64,000 nucleotides of DNA, from NCBI GenBank assembly GCA_033032175.1, contig CM065322.1, positions 13,702,001-13,766,000 on the forward strand, given 5' to 3'. Made by a program: the position numbers and the translations under genes. The notes under the pieces were generated by a model. That model saw only the letters and a program-made list of their open reading frames with translations, did no database searches and was not told where the DNA came from. This document shows positions 21,588 to 33,200 of the stretch, piece by piece. Positions within the stretch are counted from its first letter, which is position 1. Every line of letters starts with the position of its first letter. Source of the stretch: Saturnia japonica (lineage: Eukaryota; Arthropoda; Insecta; Lepidoptera; Saturniidae).

Positions 21588-22118
21588 TTTTTCACAAGTT
21601 ACGCCAATTCATGTTTTAATTTCAGGCAGCAGAAATGTTGTATCTGTGAGATGAAATGTATGGACAACTTAGACATGTTTTTTTGAGCTACAGATTTACT
21701 GTATCTTAAATATGAAATCTTCGATACATGTTTTATTTAGCTGTATGTCGTTTATTTTATGAAATTGCATCAAAGATTTGTTTTAACTACAAATATTGCG
21801 ACAAATATTATATAAAAAAAATGCTGTATCTTGAACTAAATATTTTTATTAAATTTTTGAAAATATTCAGGATTCTATACGGGAAATATAATATTTCTGC
21901 AATATGCGGCTGCACTACAATAGTGTTGTTAAAACTATCTATAGTTCAATCTTATCAATAGTTTTACTATTTTCTAAAGTCTAACTATCGATAGTGAAAC
22001 CGATAGTCCTATAACGCTACTGTATTACGGTCACATAATGCAGAAAAATATTGCCCTTTTAGAAGTCTCTTAACAAAGAAAATTAACTATTAAAATCTCA
22101 ACTTAAGCAAATTATTTC
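21588..22118. other. noncoding spacer with clustered AACTAT/ATAGTT motifs
   Basis: I see no gene. At 21920-22010 short AACTAT and ATAGTT motifs recur in both orientations, including the perfect palindrome ACTATCGATAGT (21984-21995), which contains TATCGATA, the DREF core motif known from flies. This may be chance in AT-rich DNA. Confidence 0.4.
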
Positions 22119-22464
22119 TTAATCACAACCCTCTTCCTCTTCATCAGTTTCAAGCAAAATATCTTTAACTTTCTTGTCGTGTTTTAATTTCAAATAGTCG
22201 TGAGCGAAGCGTTTGGGGATAATCTGTTTGTTCACCAGCTTTTTAAGATCTTTATACTTTTGGATTGAAACAGGGAGCTAATTTGAATACAAAGATAGTT
22301 TTGGTTGCGCATTGTCTAAACTACATAGAGAAACTGAAGTTGTTTCGGCATCTGGGAGCATAGAATTTTTTATAAACATAGTACATATCCGGGTTTGTCT
22401 TTTTTAATGTTGCAATACATAATTTAGATATTTGTATTTTTTTATTCTTCTTAAATGTTTTGCT

Positions 22465-23735
22465 CTAAATTTCCTCGAACCCAATAAAGTCACTGCCATC
22501 TAAAATGGACACGCGATATGGGGATGGCTTTCTGCGTGCCATTTCTATAATAGTTGACCATTGAGAAGGAGCCCATACGGTCGTGTTCTTGATAGCATGC
22601 TCTATTACAGAATGCATGCTGTCGACCGGCATGTAAGTATGTCCTGGAATAAGGTAATTTATTTGTATTACCTCTACATTAATAGCTATGGACATAAAAT
22701 ATCTCAGCATACTCAAAATAGTTTTGTTTTTATTTTGTCCATAACATGAGTCACAGTACAAAAGAACAGTCTTCACATTTCCTCGTTTGTCTACTTCTTG
22801 AAGATAATTTAATAAACAGGTGGAAATCTCATTAGCCCCACGATGAGCAACGACTTCAGTCCATACATTACAGAATCCCATTTGATTATTACTTTCATAT
22901 ATTGTAAGATTGTACACAGGTATTTTTCTAGCGTAGTACAACGCCATGGTGTCACCGTGTGGTGTATTCAAGACTTTTTGCATGTCAAAACTTGCGCAAT
23001 TTATTGTGGGATCAATATCATTAAGGTTTTGGTGACATTTAAACCTTTTATAGGATTCTTCCTTTTCTTGTATGTGGCTATTATATTTAGTCATTTCGTC
23101 ATAATTTTTGACATCAAATGTCTGTGTAGTACAAAACACACATTTATCTTTCTTAGGGACATGAATTCCAATATTGTAATTATCTTTTAACCAATTTGAG
23201 AAAACTTTCAAGGACATTTGTTTCACCATTTCTTCAATACAGTTTGTTTTATAAATCCGGTATAAATTAGACATATTTTTGAAATCATCTGGCAAATACA
23301 GTTTGTTAGAATCCTTCCTGCAGTAATGTGATGGTACTAAAGGTAAAGATGATATAATTTTTTTTGCATGGTCTAAAGTATCTTCTGATGTTTTGTTTGT
23401 ACCACCATTTTTTCCTCTTTCATCTAGTTTTGCAAACCCTTCATTTGCGTTGTCTAAAGTATACCCTATAAATCTTTGAGTAATATCCAGCGTGTTCAAT
23501 AGAAATTTTTGACATACCTGTCTCCTTCCCTCCCCTTCATTTATATAATATTCAAATGAAAATTTTCTTCTTGGTGATTCGCCTTTATCTGTAGCTTTAT
23601 TCGCAATAAATTTTTTATTGCACATTTAGCTATCCAATCACTTTGTCGTTGACAACTAACAAGTTTCCAATAAAAATTAAGTAATTCTTGACGTCTAGTT
23701 TCTGAAATATCTCCACAGTTTCGGTTACATTTCAC
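22465..23735 (-). pseudogene. DUF7869-like core domain with RNase H-fold-like acidic pattern
   Basis: A Cys-rich lead-in (CKHVKC, CNRNCG, then ETRRQELLNFYW) runs into a 386-residue frame (23625-22465). Conserved-looking blocks are VPSHYCRK (97-104), VPKKDKCVFC (156-165), ASFDMQKVL (211-219), LLYCDSCYGQNKNK (288-301) and IPGHTYMPVDSMHSVIE (326-342). From memory these match a widespread insect family that Pfam calls DUF7869. Asp214, Asp292 and Asp335 or Glu342 are spaced like the acidic residues of RNase H-fold nucleases, which would suit a transposase, but this is only a hypothesis. A frame break near 23610 and TAG at 22465 interrupt it. Confidence 0.7.
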
Positions 23736-24672
23736 ATGTTTACAGGGATTAGGTTTTATAGACTTCGGTTCAACTTCAGTCCCTTTTTTGATTTATATAA
23801 GATTGACCAAGAGATTTTTTTATCTTATTCTCTTTTATAATATCTTTTTTTGGCTTAGCCTTTGTTAACCTTCGAAATTTTTCTTTTCTCTTATTTTCTT
23901 CTTCAGTTTCTTGCCTTGTTTTTTTTTGTTTTCGTTTTTCCCGCCTTTCTTGATGGTGAATCATCAGATGTTTCATTACTATCGAACTCGCAGCTTGATT
24001 CTTCCGACGGAAATGCCTCATTAAGCAGCAAAGTGTTAGCATCTTCTTCAAAAAAAATCAAGGTAACATTTATTAAAACTTAATTTTCTTCTGCAATTTC
24101 TTTTTCTACTTTTTCTTTTGCTTGATTCTTGAGATTTTGTTCTGTTGTTGGCTTCAACATTTGTATCGATTTGAATTGGACTTAAGACTTGGATTTCATA
24201 ATCAACAATAATATATTTATTATCGGTAACAGTTAAGTTATCAATTATTTCGGGAGCTATTTTGTTAGTGTACGAAGAACTTTTATGTACGTTAGGTAAG
24301 CAATCTTTATCTTCTAATGGATGTTCGGTCTTAGAGTTAGTCTTTTGTGGTATAGTATGGAAGCAATCTTTATATTTTTCAGCATAAGAATCTTGAGCAG
24401 TGCACAGTGACGTTTGTACACGACAAATGTTTTGTAAGGGATCTGTAATATCTATATTTTCATGAGAATCTTCAACAGAGCAAGGGAATTTCATAAGTGT
24501 GTTAGGTAAGCAGTCTTCATTTTCATAAGAATCTTCAGCATCTAGACTCACTAGACTTTCGTCAGAATCAATAGTAACAACACAATTGTAAGATGAATGA
24601 CTAGTATTTTGAATAAGATCAGATATACTGAAATTTGAAAGCGTTTCCAAGCCTGTTGACGTCTGAACAAAA

Positions 24673-25160
24673 TCATTCAGTCAATGTATCTTCTAGTAGT
24701 TGGAAATATTCAGAAATTACAAAAGGGTCGGTCATTTTTTTCCGTACATACTCAACCGGCTGAGGTTTCTTAATAGAAAGTATGTGCCTTTTACGAAAAT
24801 TTATAAACCAGTCTTTTCCCGGTTTATTATTCGTAAATGGTGTATTTATGTAATTGACTTTTACAAACTGCGCGACTAGATTTAACACTTCTTCTCTTGA
24901 AAGACCAAATCCCCATTTTCCATAGCTTTGATAGCGTTGGCCACTCTATTTTCTACTTCCCGCGGAATAGGTAATCGTCTACCTACAACATTTGTTCTAT
25001 ATGTTTCCTTGACCCTGTCATAAAGAGTTGTTGAAGGCATTCCGTACTTTTTTGCTGCAGCGTAAATGGACAATCTATCGTTTTTAATTTCTTTAACAGC
25101 ATTTATTATATCTTTTTGTGTATAGTTGGGCATTTTCTTTTTAGTATATTTATTTGGCAT
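24673..25160 (-). pseudogene. N-terminal DNA-binding module (psq HTH plus Tc5/CENP-B-type HTH)
   Basis: The module starts MPNKYTKKK and carries a pipsqueak-like HTH (IINAVKEIKNDRLSIYAAAK, then GMPSTTLYDRVK), as in pogo/Tigger transposases. A one-base gap in GAAAATGGGG near 24890 separates it from the second motif block. That block has GKDWFINFRKRH and KPQPVEYVRKKM, the hallmark of the second, CENP-B-like HTH. In pogo proteins a DDE_1 core comes next; here no DDE_1 block follows. Confidence 0.8.
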
Positions 25161-25218
25161 GTTTCTGAAACCAATTTTTTAATTAGGATTGTATAATTAA
25201 TAAGTATACATATATAAC

Positions 25219-25824
25219 TGTTAGGGGTATTTAAAAGTACCTAATTTTGCTTGCTGGTTTAGAACAAAAATTCCGGCATAAACGTTTTTTGTTTAAGAAG
25301 ACTATATAGTCAGAAAGAGTTCCGACTAGTTATGTATGTTGTCAGCACTTTTTATAGTGTGCCTAAGAAATTGAAACGTAAATTTGAAATAGTTTAGTAT
25401 ATATTGAGAAACTATACTAATTGGAACACAAATTCAACCATTCCATAAATAAGAAATGAAACATTGAGAACCACTGATTATTTCTATAGAAAATTAAGAT
25501 CGGATAAATGCGAATTGTTTATTATTAGGAATTCCCCGGGTCGGGTAATTCTGAAAAAAGGAGAAAATCATGAGTTAGAGTATTCTATACCTAGTCAGTA
25601 GTGCACTAAAACAATAATCCATTGGATTAAAAAATTATTAGATATATAACTTACCAAAGTTCTTAAATATGGATGTTCGGGTTGTAAGGTATGTCATAAG
25701 AACTATATTGGTATGTAGGTAGTTCTAACTATTTAGTCGTAATAAACTGGTTAACGAAAACACTGCATTTTATTATCTCTATCGTATTTTATTAGCAAGT
25801 TTAGAAATAACGAGATACATATCA
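25219..25824 (+). repeat. candidate 5' LTR of gypsy E (right end supported, left end guessed)
   Basis: The sequence ending CATATCA at 25824 is followed at once by TTGGCGACGAG, a common insect gypsy primer-binding site form, so an LTR end there is likely. AATAAA lies near 25740. TGTTAGGGG at 25219 would be a plausible start, but the 3' LTR is not in the window, so the left boundary is unproven. Confidence 0.4.
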
Positions 25825-25874
25825 TTGGCGACGAGTTTAGAACATTCACGTGTGTTTTATAAATAATAATTACA

Positions 25875-26935
25875 ATGTCGGTCGGAAAGATTGAGCCGTT
25901 TCAACAAGAAAGCGATAATTGGAATTTGTACGTTGATCGGTTGGAACAATACTTCGTTGTGAACGGAGTAAAAAACGAACACAAAGTGCCTACATTAATT
26001 ACAGTGATGGGAGGGCAAAGTTATGAGCTATTAGTGACATTGTGTACACCAGAAAAACCAGCTACAAAACAATTTCAGGATTTGGACAAGGTAATGGCAA
26101 ATCATTTACAACCCAAACCCAGTATATTAGCGGAACGCTATTATTTTAGGAAAAGGAAACAAAGTACAAGTAAGTCAGTAGGAGATTATGTAGCTGAACT
26201 TAGGAAGTTATCCATGGGATGTGGGTTTGGTACGAATCTACAAGAAAATATACGTGACCAGTTAGTATGTGGACTGCACAGTGACATTATACGGCAACTC
26301 TTGTTCACGGAAGACAATTTAACTTTTGAGACAGCCGCGAAGTTAGCCGTCACGATGGAAGCCGCGGAGAAAAATGCAGCGATTGTAGAAGACAATTATG
26401 AACATCGCTACGGTAAATCAAAAACCATTAAAACATCTGATTGTTGGATGGTGACCTCGGGGGCACAACACACGGAGAGCAGGGGCTTAATGGCAGGCAC
26501 GGCGTACGAGTGAAGTAAAGCCGGCGCAGAGCTCACGAGTCTCTGAAGAATCTCAGGTACAATGTTCAAATAGGAAGGCATCGGCAAGGTATACGGGGGC
26601 GTCTACATCGTCGAGAATGACACAGGAATTACAGTGTAACGTTTGTGGTCGGCAGCATGACTCAGCAATATGTAAATTTAAACACTATGTTTGCAGAGTT
26701 TGTAATGTACAAGGCCATCTTAAAAAAATGTGTCCGACGTTACAGAGAACTATAAATACTTGTAGAAACTTGAATAACGAAGTGTACGAGCTATCGAGTG
26801 ATGATTGTGAAAATTACCATAAGGTAATTAATTCAAAATTAAATGTTAACAATATTAGTTTGTATAAACCTATTGTAAGCACGGTTTTAGTTGAAGGTGC
26901 ATTAATTGACTTTGAGGCAGATACTGGGTGAGCTA
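25875..26935 (+). pseudogene. gypsy E gag with two zinc knuckles, then protease start
   Basis: The gag starts at ATG 25875 (MSVGKIEPF) and runs 212 residues with a typical gypsy gag core (WNLYVDRLEQYF, LAERYYFRKRKQ, LVCGLHSDIIRQ). After a frame change near 26513, a second frame (26617-26931) has CNVCGRQHDSAIC and CRVCNVQGHLKKMC. It then enters the protease at FEADTG, where a TGA follows the catalytic D-T-G directly. The stop inactivates the protease as sequenced. Confidence 0.75.
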
Positions 26936-29204
26936 TATCGTGTATAAGTACAAGCTTATATTATAAATGGTTTTACAATATACCATTAAAGAACGCAGAT
27001 GCTTTAATGAGTTTAATGCGGGAGAAAAGAGTTCAACTCGAGGGATGGTTACTTTGATGGTACAGTACAAAAGCATATGTAAAACTTTAGATTTGTACGT
27101 AGTAGATAACGGCCGAAAACCTTTAATGGGCAGAATGTGGCTAAAAGAATTAGGGTTTGAATTAAAAGACATTAATTGTAATGATATAGATGTATCACCA
27201 CCATTTAATATAAAAAATCTGTTCCAGATTCAGTGATGTATTTTCGGAGGGACTCGGGCGATACACGGTAGGCGAAGTAAGCTTACGATTACGGCCGGAC
27301 TCGAAGACGGTTTTCCTACGCGCACGGCCACTCGCATACGCATTGCGCGAGCCAGTCGAGCGGGAACTAGACAAGTTAGTAGCGAACGGCGTTATCACAC
27401 CTGTTGATTCGTCGGACTGGGCAACGCCAATAGTACCAGTCATTAAACCGGACGGTACGGTAAGGATTTGTGCTGATTATAAATTAACACTTAATAAATG
27501 CTTAGAGGTAGACCGTTTTACATTACCAAAAATTGAAGATTTATTGACAAAATTAAAAGGGGGTCAAAGGTTCACAAAGATAGATTTATCTCAAGTGTAC
27601 GCACAGCTAGTTTTAAATGGAAGCTCCAAACCGTGCACAGTGATCAATACTCACCGCGGACTGTTTAAATATAACATATTAATTTACGGTGTATCTTCTA
27701 GCCCTGGTATATTTCAACGAATTTTGGAACAAATGTTTGTTGACATGCCTAGAGTGGGGGTATTTTAGATGATATAATATTGACAGGAGAAACTACACAA
27801 AATCACTTAGTAACTTTGTATAAAGTCTTATCAAGATTACAAAAATATGGGTTCAAAGTTAAAAAAAAATGTTAACTTTTTTCTGAATCTGTTACATATT
27901 TAGGGTATATTATGGATAAAGAGGGGATAAAAACTAATCCAGAAAAAATCAAAGCCATTAAAAATGTTCCTAGGCGTACAACGGTAACAGAACTCAGAGC
28001 TTTTTTAGGCATAATTATGTACTATGGTAAATTTTTAAAAATATTAGTATGATTTTATCCCCTTTATACGAATTACTCAAAAACGGAGCACAATATATCT
28101 GGACAGAAAATTGCAATAATGCTTTTAAAAAAGTAAAAGAATAATTAATATCAAGCGAAGTTTTAGTTTTTTATGATCCGAATTTGCCTTTAGTATTAAC
28201 AAGCGACGCAAGCAGTATAGGTATCGGAGCAGTGATATCACACATAATGCTCGATGGTTTCGAACGACCGATAGCATATGCCTCTAGAGTACTTAATGCA
28301 TCAGAAAAAGGTTATTCGCAAATTGATAAAGAGGCTTTAGCGATAATATATTGAGTAAAAAAATTCACCAGTACCTTTATGGTAGAAAGTTTATACTAAA
28401 AACGGATCATAAACCATTAGTAGCTATATTTGGGCCAAAGAAGGGTATACCGACAATGGCGGCTTCACGAATGCAAAGATGGGCTGTTATTTCGTCAGGT
28501 TACAATTACGAAATTGAATATATCCGAACCGAGAAGAAACCGCCGATGCGTTATCACGGCTACCATGCGAGGAAATCGAAGAAAGTATTAATGAAGTTAC
28601 ATATATAAATTTTGTAAACGATTTTTTACCAATTACACATAAACAAGTTCAGGAAAAGCTAAAACAAGATAGAGTTTTAAGAATAGTTGTTATGTTTTTG
28701 CAGTCAGGATGGCCAAATCAAGAGGAAAACCCCGAATTAAAACCATTCTTTCTGAGGAAAAACGAAATATATTTAGACGATGGATGCATCATGTGGGGGG
28801 ATACAGAATTGTTATACCACAGGAATTTAATAAACAGATTTTAAATTAATTACATGTAGGTCACATGGGAATTGTTAAAATGAAAACTATGGCAAGAAGC
28901 TATGTATGGTGGCCGGGACCGATTCCGATATTGAGAAATTAAGTAAAGAATGTGAGACGTGTGCCAAGGAGGCTCCAACACCACCACGAGCTTCACCTCA
29001 GCCATGGAAATATCCTGTGGAACCCTGGAGTCGGTTACATATGGATTTTTTAGGGCCTTTGTACGGAAAATCATTTTTCGTATTAATTGATGCTTCTTCT
29101 AAATGGATAGAAGCCTTTCAAATGGCTAAAACCACGGCCACAGCAGTTATTCGAGTTTTGAGGGAAACATTTGCTCGATTTGGATTGCCAAAAATTATTT
29201 TCTT
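26936..29204 (+). pseudogene. gypsy E pol remnant (protease, RT, RNase H, integrase start)
   Basis: Protease continues to GRMWLKELG near 27150. RT (27343-27768) has WATPIVPVIKPDGTVRICADYK, FTKIDLSQVY and YGVSSSPGIFQR, then LDDIIL in another frame near 27765. YLGYI-type and LRAFLG blocks follow near 27900-28010. RNase H has SDASSIGIGAV near 28205 and a stop near 28352, then TDHKPL near 28400. Integrase begins with HVGHMGIVKMK near 28855 and CETCAK, continues with HMDFLGPLYG and LIDASSKWIEA, and is cut after FGLPKI at about 29204. At least six frame breaks are present. Confidence 0.8.
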
Positions 29205-29205
29205 T

Positions 29206-29459
29206 TCAACATTCTCTCTTATAAAGTTATATTTTATATCTATATGTTTGCTTCTCTTATGAAATACCGGATTTCTTATTAATTTAATTGTGCTCTGATT
29301 ATCTATATTTAAAGTTACAAAATTTTGTGGTTCCCCAATATCAAACAAAAATTGTTTAAGCCATAAGATTTCTTTTGAGGCCTCACTGGCAGCCATATAT
29401 ACTCAGACTCTGTCGTTGACAAAGCTACAGTATTTTGTTTACGACTTGACCAAGTAACA
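29206..29459 (-). pseudogene. copia B RNase H C-terminal part, detached from its RT
   Basis: The - strand reads VTWSSRKQNTVALSTTESEY (29459-29400), a frame change, then AASEASKEILWLKQF and IDNQSTIKLI ending in KHIDIKYNFIRE. These are hallmark copia RNase H blocks. The upstream copia B reading (RT and RNase H start) resumes at 34920, on the far side of the solo LTR and copia A. The AACA at 29456-29459 is one half of the 4-bp duplication made by the intervening LTR element. Confidence 0.85.
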
Positions 29460-29879
29460 TGTAACCCGAATGCTAGTCGCGGTAGGCGGTGGGAATTAAT
29501 AAAAAGCCCTTGACAGTAATAATTAATTTTATTCCCGCTTCCGCCCACTGAGGTGTTCCGCCGGTGGGTAGTCTGAAGTACTGGCCTGATAGAACAACTC
29601 CAAGATGCCGTTGGCAGTCTCTGCAACTGCTAGGCCGCTCCCACGGATTTGGTGGAATTGTCAGCAGGAGGGTAGATGGTCAGATGGATGCCGATGGTAG
29701 TGTATCTAACGATAAGGTGATCCTGAAAGCCCCAAGACAAGGCAAGCATTAGCGACAGGCTTAGACGGCCGAGTAGCCCTAATCAAGCTCAGCGCCCCCA
29801 TAACTACCCTCGCGTTTTTCAGCGCTAAGCAGACCCAGCAGGAATTACTTGCTAGACAGAACAGTTATGATACACTATT
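29460..29879 (+). repeat. left half of a solo LTR (interrupted by copia A)
   Basis: The sequence starts TGTAACCCG just after AACA (29456-29459). The other half (34583-34919) ends GTTACA just before AACA (34920-34923). Removing copia A and one CTATT copy leaves a ~757-bp unit with TG...CA ends and a 4-bp duplication, as expected for a solo LTR of a gypsy-type element. It is noncoding and GC-richer than its surroundings. No second copy is in the window, so the family is unknown. Confidence 0.7.
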
Positions 29880-30087
29880 TGTTACAATTAAAATAAAATA
29901 TACAGATCTGAAGCAAAATGTTTTCTTTATTGATTTACTTTTACAAGCCACAATATGACAGCTACACGCTAACACACCAGAGAGAGAAGCCATATTGAAT
30001 ACTACCATAACTACCATTACCATAGACTATAAAACTTTACCTTTATTATGGATGTAATTACATTGCTATAATACTAATATTTTAACA
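29880..30087 (-). repeat. 3' LTR of copia A
   Basis: This 208-bp LTR reads TGTTAAAATATTAG...TTGTAACA on the element strand. It looks identical to 34370-34577. The duplication CTATT is at 29875-29879. Confidence 0.9.
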
Positions 30088-30247
30088 CACCCCCTCAATG
30101 CAATTACATCAAATTTCAAAAAAATTCAACATCATATACTATCAAACACTCATAAAGAATTAATAACCTACAACTGTTTATAAATATAAAAAACTACACA
30201 TCCTTACCATGAAGACCTAACATAATACTTAACAACAATATTATACC

Positions 30248-33200
30248 TTACAGCTCTATATTTAATATACCACATTTCTTTAAATATCTACTAATCAATT
30301 CTCTACTTAAGGCCTTCGTAAGCATATCTGCTGGTTGCTCACTACTTTTAATGTATTTTAAACGTATTTTATTATTTTTAATCAAATCTTTAATAAAATG
30401 ATACCGGATATCAATATGTTTTAAACGCTTAACATTGTCTGTACATGCAACTGAAATGGCAGATTGGTTATCACAGTACATATCAACTGAACAACTATTT
30501 ATAATACCAAATTCTTTTAATATGTTGATCAACCAACAAGCTTCACTGGCTGCCATACTCATAGCTACATATTCAGATTCAGTTGAAGACAAGCTTACAG
30601 ACATCTGTTTCTTTGAACACCAAGAGATTAAACATTCTGAAAACATAAACATATAGCCTGTGGTAGATTTCCTATCTTTGAGATCTCCTCCCCAATCAGC
30701 ATCACAGTATCCCTTCAAAATAATACCTTTACAATTGTAAGTTAGTTTATAATCCAAAGTATACTTTACATAACGCAATACTCTTTTCAATGCAGTTAAT
30801 AACATATTATTTGCACACTTTTGATATCTGCTAAGTAAAGAAATAGCAAAACACAAATCAGGCCTAGTGCCAGATACCGCATACATGAGGCATCCAATAA
30901 TTTGTCGACATAACTTTTCAATATCTTTGTTTATAGATTGGTTGCAATTTTCAAATAACTTGACATTAAAATTAGGATCTATAGGGGTATACATAGGCTT
31001 ACAGTTTTCCATATTAAATCTTTTAAGTATAATTTCTAAGTAATTTCTTTGATTTAATTCAGTAATACCAGTTTCTAAATTTTGCTTCACATTTATGCCT
31101 AAAAATTCTGTCACTATTCCTAAATCCTTCATTTTGAATTCCCTGTTCAATACATCTTTAAATTGAGTAATTAGTTTATTACTTGTTCCAAAATATAAAA
31201 CATCATCAACATATATCAACACAAATAATTTATCTTTAGCATTACATTTCATATACAAACAGGAATCACAGTTAGATCTCACAAAACCTTCATTTACTAA
31301 AACAGAATTAAATATATTATTCCAACTTTTTGGTGAGTTTTTCAGACCATAAAGTGATTTGTTTAATTTTACAATATTATTATTTCCTGAATAAGCTCCT
31401 TTTGGCAAACTAATAAAAACCGTTTCATTTAACTCTCCATATAGAAAGGCACCTGTCACATCCATTTGATATATTTTTAAATTTAACCTAGTTGCGATTA
31501 CTACAAAGAGTCTAAAAGTTGATAATTTTGCTACTGGACTGTAAATTTCATTAAAATCTAAATTATCACACTGTTCGAAGCCTCTAGCTACTAACCTAGC
31601 TTTATGCTGAAAAATGTCATTTACTCTTTTTATTTTAAATACCCACTTACTACTAATTATCTTCTCATTTTCTGGTAAATCACAAACTGTCCATGTATTA
31701 TTCTCCTTTAATGTTTCCAACTCTCTATTCATTGCATCACACCACTCACTAGCATCTTTTCTTTTCATTGCTTCTTCATATGTGCACGGCTCACTCGCGT
31801 CACTGTATACATTATGACAATGGTAAAAAGATGTTTGTTTTCTCACACGCCTGCTTCGCTGACGTTGATAAGACTCTTCTGTCTCACTCAAATTTGATGA
31901 ACTTTCATCATCACTTGGCTCATATTCACTTCCCAGCTCACAATTAATCATTGTGATATCTTCCTTAGGATTTTTAGTGTCCAACTCTGACTGGACATGT
32001 GGTTCTTGAATGTTATTGTCTGTTTCTTCATTTTTCTCACAATAGTCTTGCAAATTAATTTGTACTATAGGTTCTTTATTTTCATTTTTTTCCTCCTCCA
32101 AGAAAATTATATCTCGTTTTATCTCTACCATATTTCTTTTTGAGAAGTATATTCTGTATCCCTTCACATCATCACTATATCCTACCATATATCCTTTTTC
32201 TCCTTTTATATCCCATTTTCTTCTCTTTTCCTTAGGAATGTGTGAATAAAACTTTGTGCCAAAAACTTCCAATTGGTGAATATCAAAACTTTTATTTGTC
32301 CATACTTCATATGGTGATCTACCATCCTCTTTGCTTTTCCCAGTTCTATTCAATACATAAGCTGCAGTATGCACAACTTCTGCCCATAATTTCTTTGGCA
32401 AATTTTTAGCATACAGCATTGTCCTCGCAGCTTCAACTAATGTTCTATTTTCTCTTTCGGCTTTTCCATTTTGTTGTGGGGTATAAGGGACAGTAGATTG
32501 ATGGCTTATCCCTCGTTTTGATAACATTTCTTTCACCTCTTTATTTATAAATTCTAATCCATTGTCACTTCTTAATATTTTTAACCTATTTCCTGTCATA
32601 TTTTCAGCTTTGTGTATAAAGTCTTCTAAACACCATTTTATTTCAATTTTATTTTTAACAAAATAAACGTATCTGTAGTTCGAGTAGTCATCCTTCATCA
32701 GTACAAAATATTTTGAACCACCGACAGAAATTTCTTCCATCGGACCACATGTATCCACATGAATTAATTCACATGTTTTAGTAGTTATACTTCCACTGTT
32801 ACTAAATGGTAAACGATGAATCTTTCCTTCTAAACAACTTTCACACTTAGGAATAGAAGTTTGTTTCACAGCTATGTCATTATTCACAAGAAATTTCTTC
32901 ACATAATCAAAGTTTTGATGTGCTAATTTTTCATGCCATTCATATAGTGTATCTTTTGTTGTTTTTGTTATATTAGCTGATTCATATTTAAAGCGAAAAA
33001 CCATGTAATATGAACTTCCATTTCGATTTGCAATCGCACAAACTTTGTTATTTTTGTAAAATCGACATGAATTGTCATCTGTCACTATGACATAACCTTT
33101 GTCAGACGCACGGTTGACAGAGAATAAATTCGTTTTCAGTTCAGGAACAAACAAAACATTGTTTAGAGTGGTATCAATCCATTCACTTCCATTGTATACT

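Larger units (their letters stand above)
22119..25160 (-). pseudogene. psq-HTH / CENP-B-HTH / DUF7869-like protein gene, interrupted as sequenced
   Basis: One - strand reading of about 1,000 codons can be followed. It has a pipsqueak HTH (25160-24890), a Tc5/CENP-B-type HTH (24888-24673), an acidic Ser-rich linker (24650-24050), a Lys/Glu-rich basic stretch (24050-23790), a Cys-rich segment and a DUF7869-like core (23735-22465), and a C-terminal tail ending DEEEEGCD before TAA at 22119-22121. Shifts occur near 24890, 24668, 24060, 23930, 23790, 23610 and 22360, most at A or T runs. In-frame TAGs occur at 22465 and near 22277. The product might be a transposase-like protein, but that is inference. 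Two adjacent genes, or a transposon inside a gene, are alternatives. Confidence 0.6.
25825..29204 (+). mobile_element. Ty3/gypsy retrotransposon E, decayed and 3'-truncated
   Basis: A primer-binding-like site (25825-25835) is followed by gag, zinc knuckles, protease, RT, RNase H and the first part of integrase, all on the + strand and in gypsy order. The reading ends inside the integrase core at about 29204, where copia B sequence begins in the opposite orientation. Multiple stops and shifts disable it. It is related to gypsy A at 6.1-9.1 kb by gag type. Confidence 0.85.

Noticed and set aside
21984..21995. DREF-type promoter element
   Set aside because: The palindrome is perfect but no host gene start lies next to it, so function cannot be argued.
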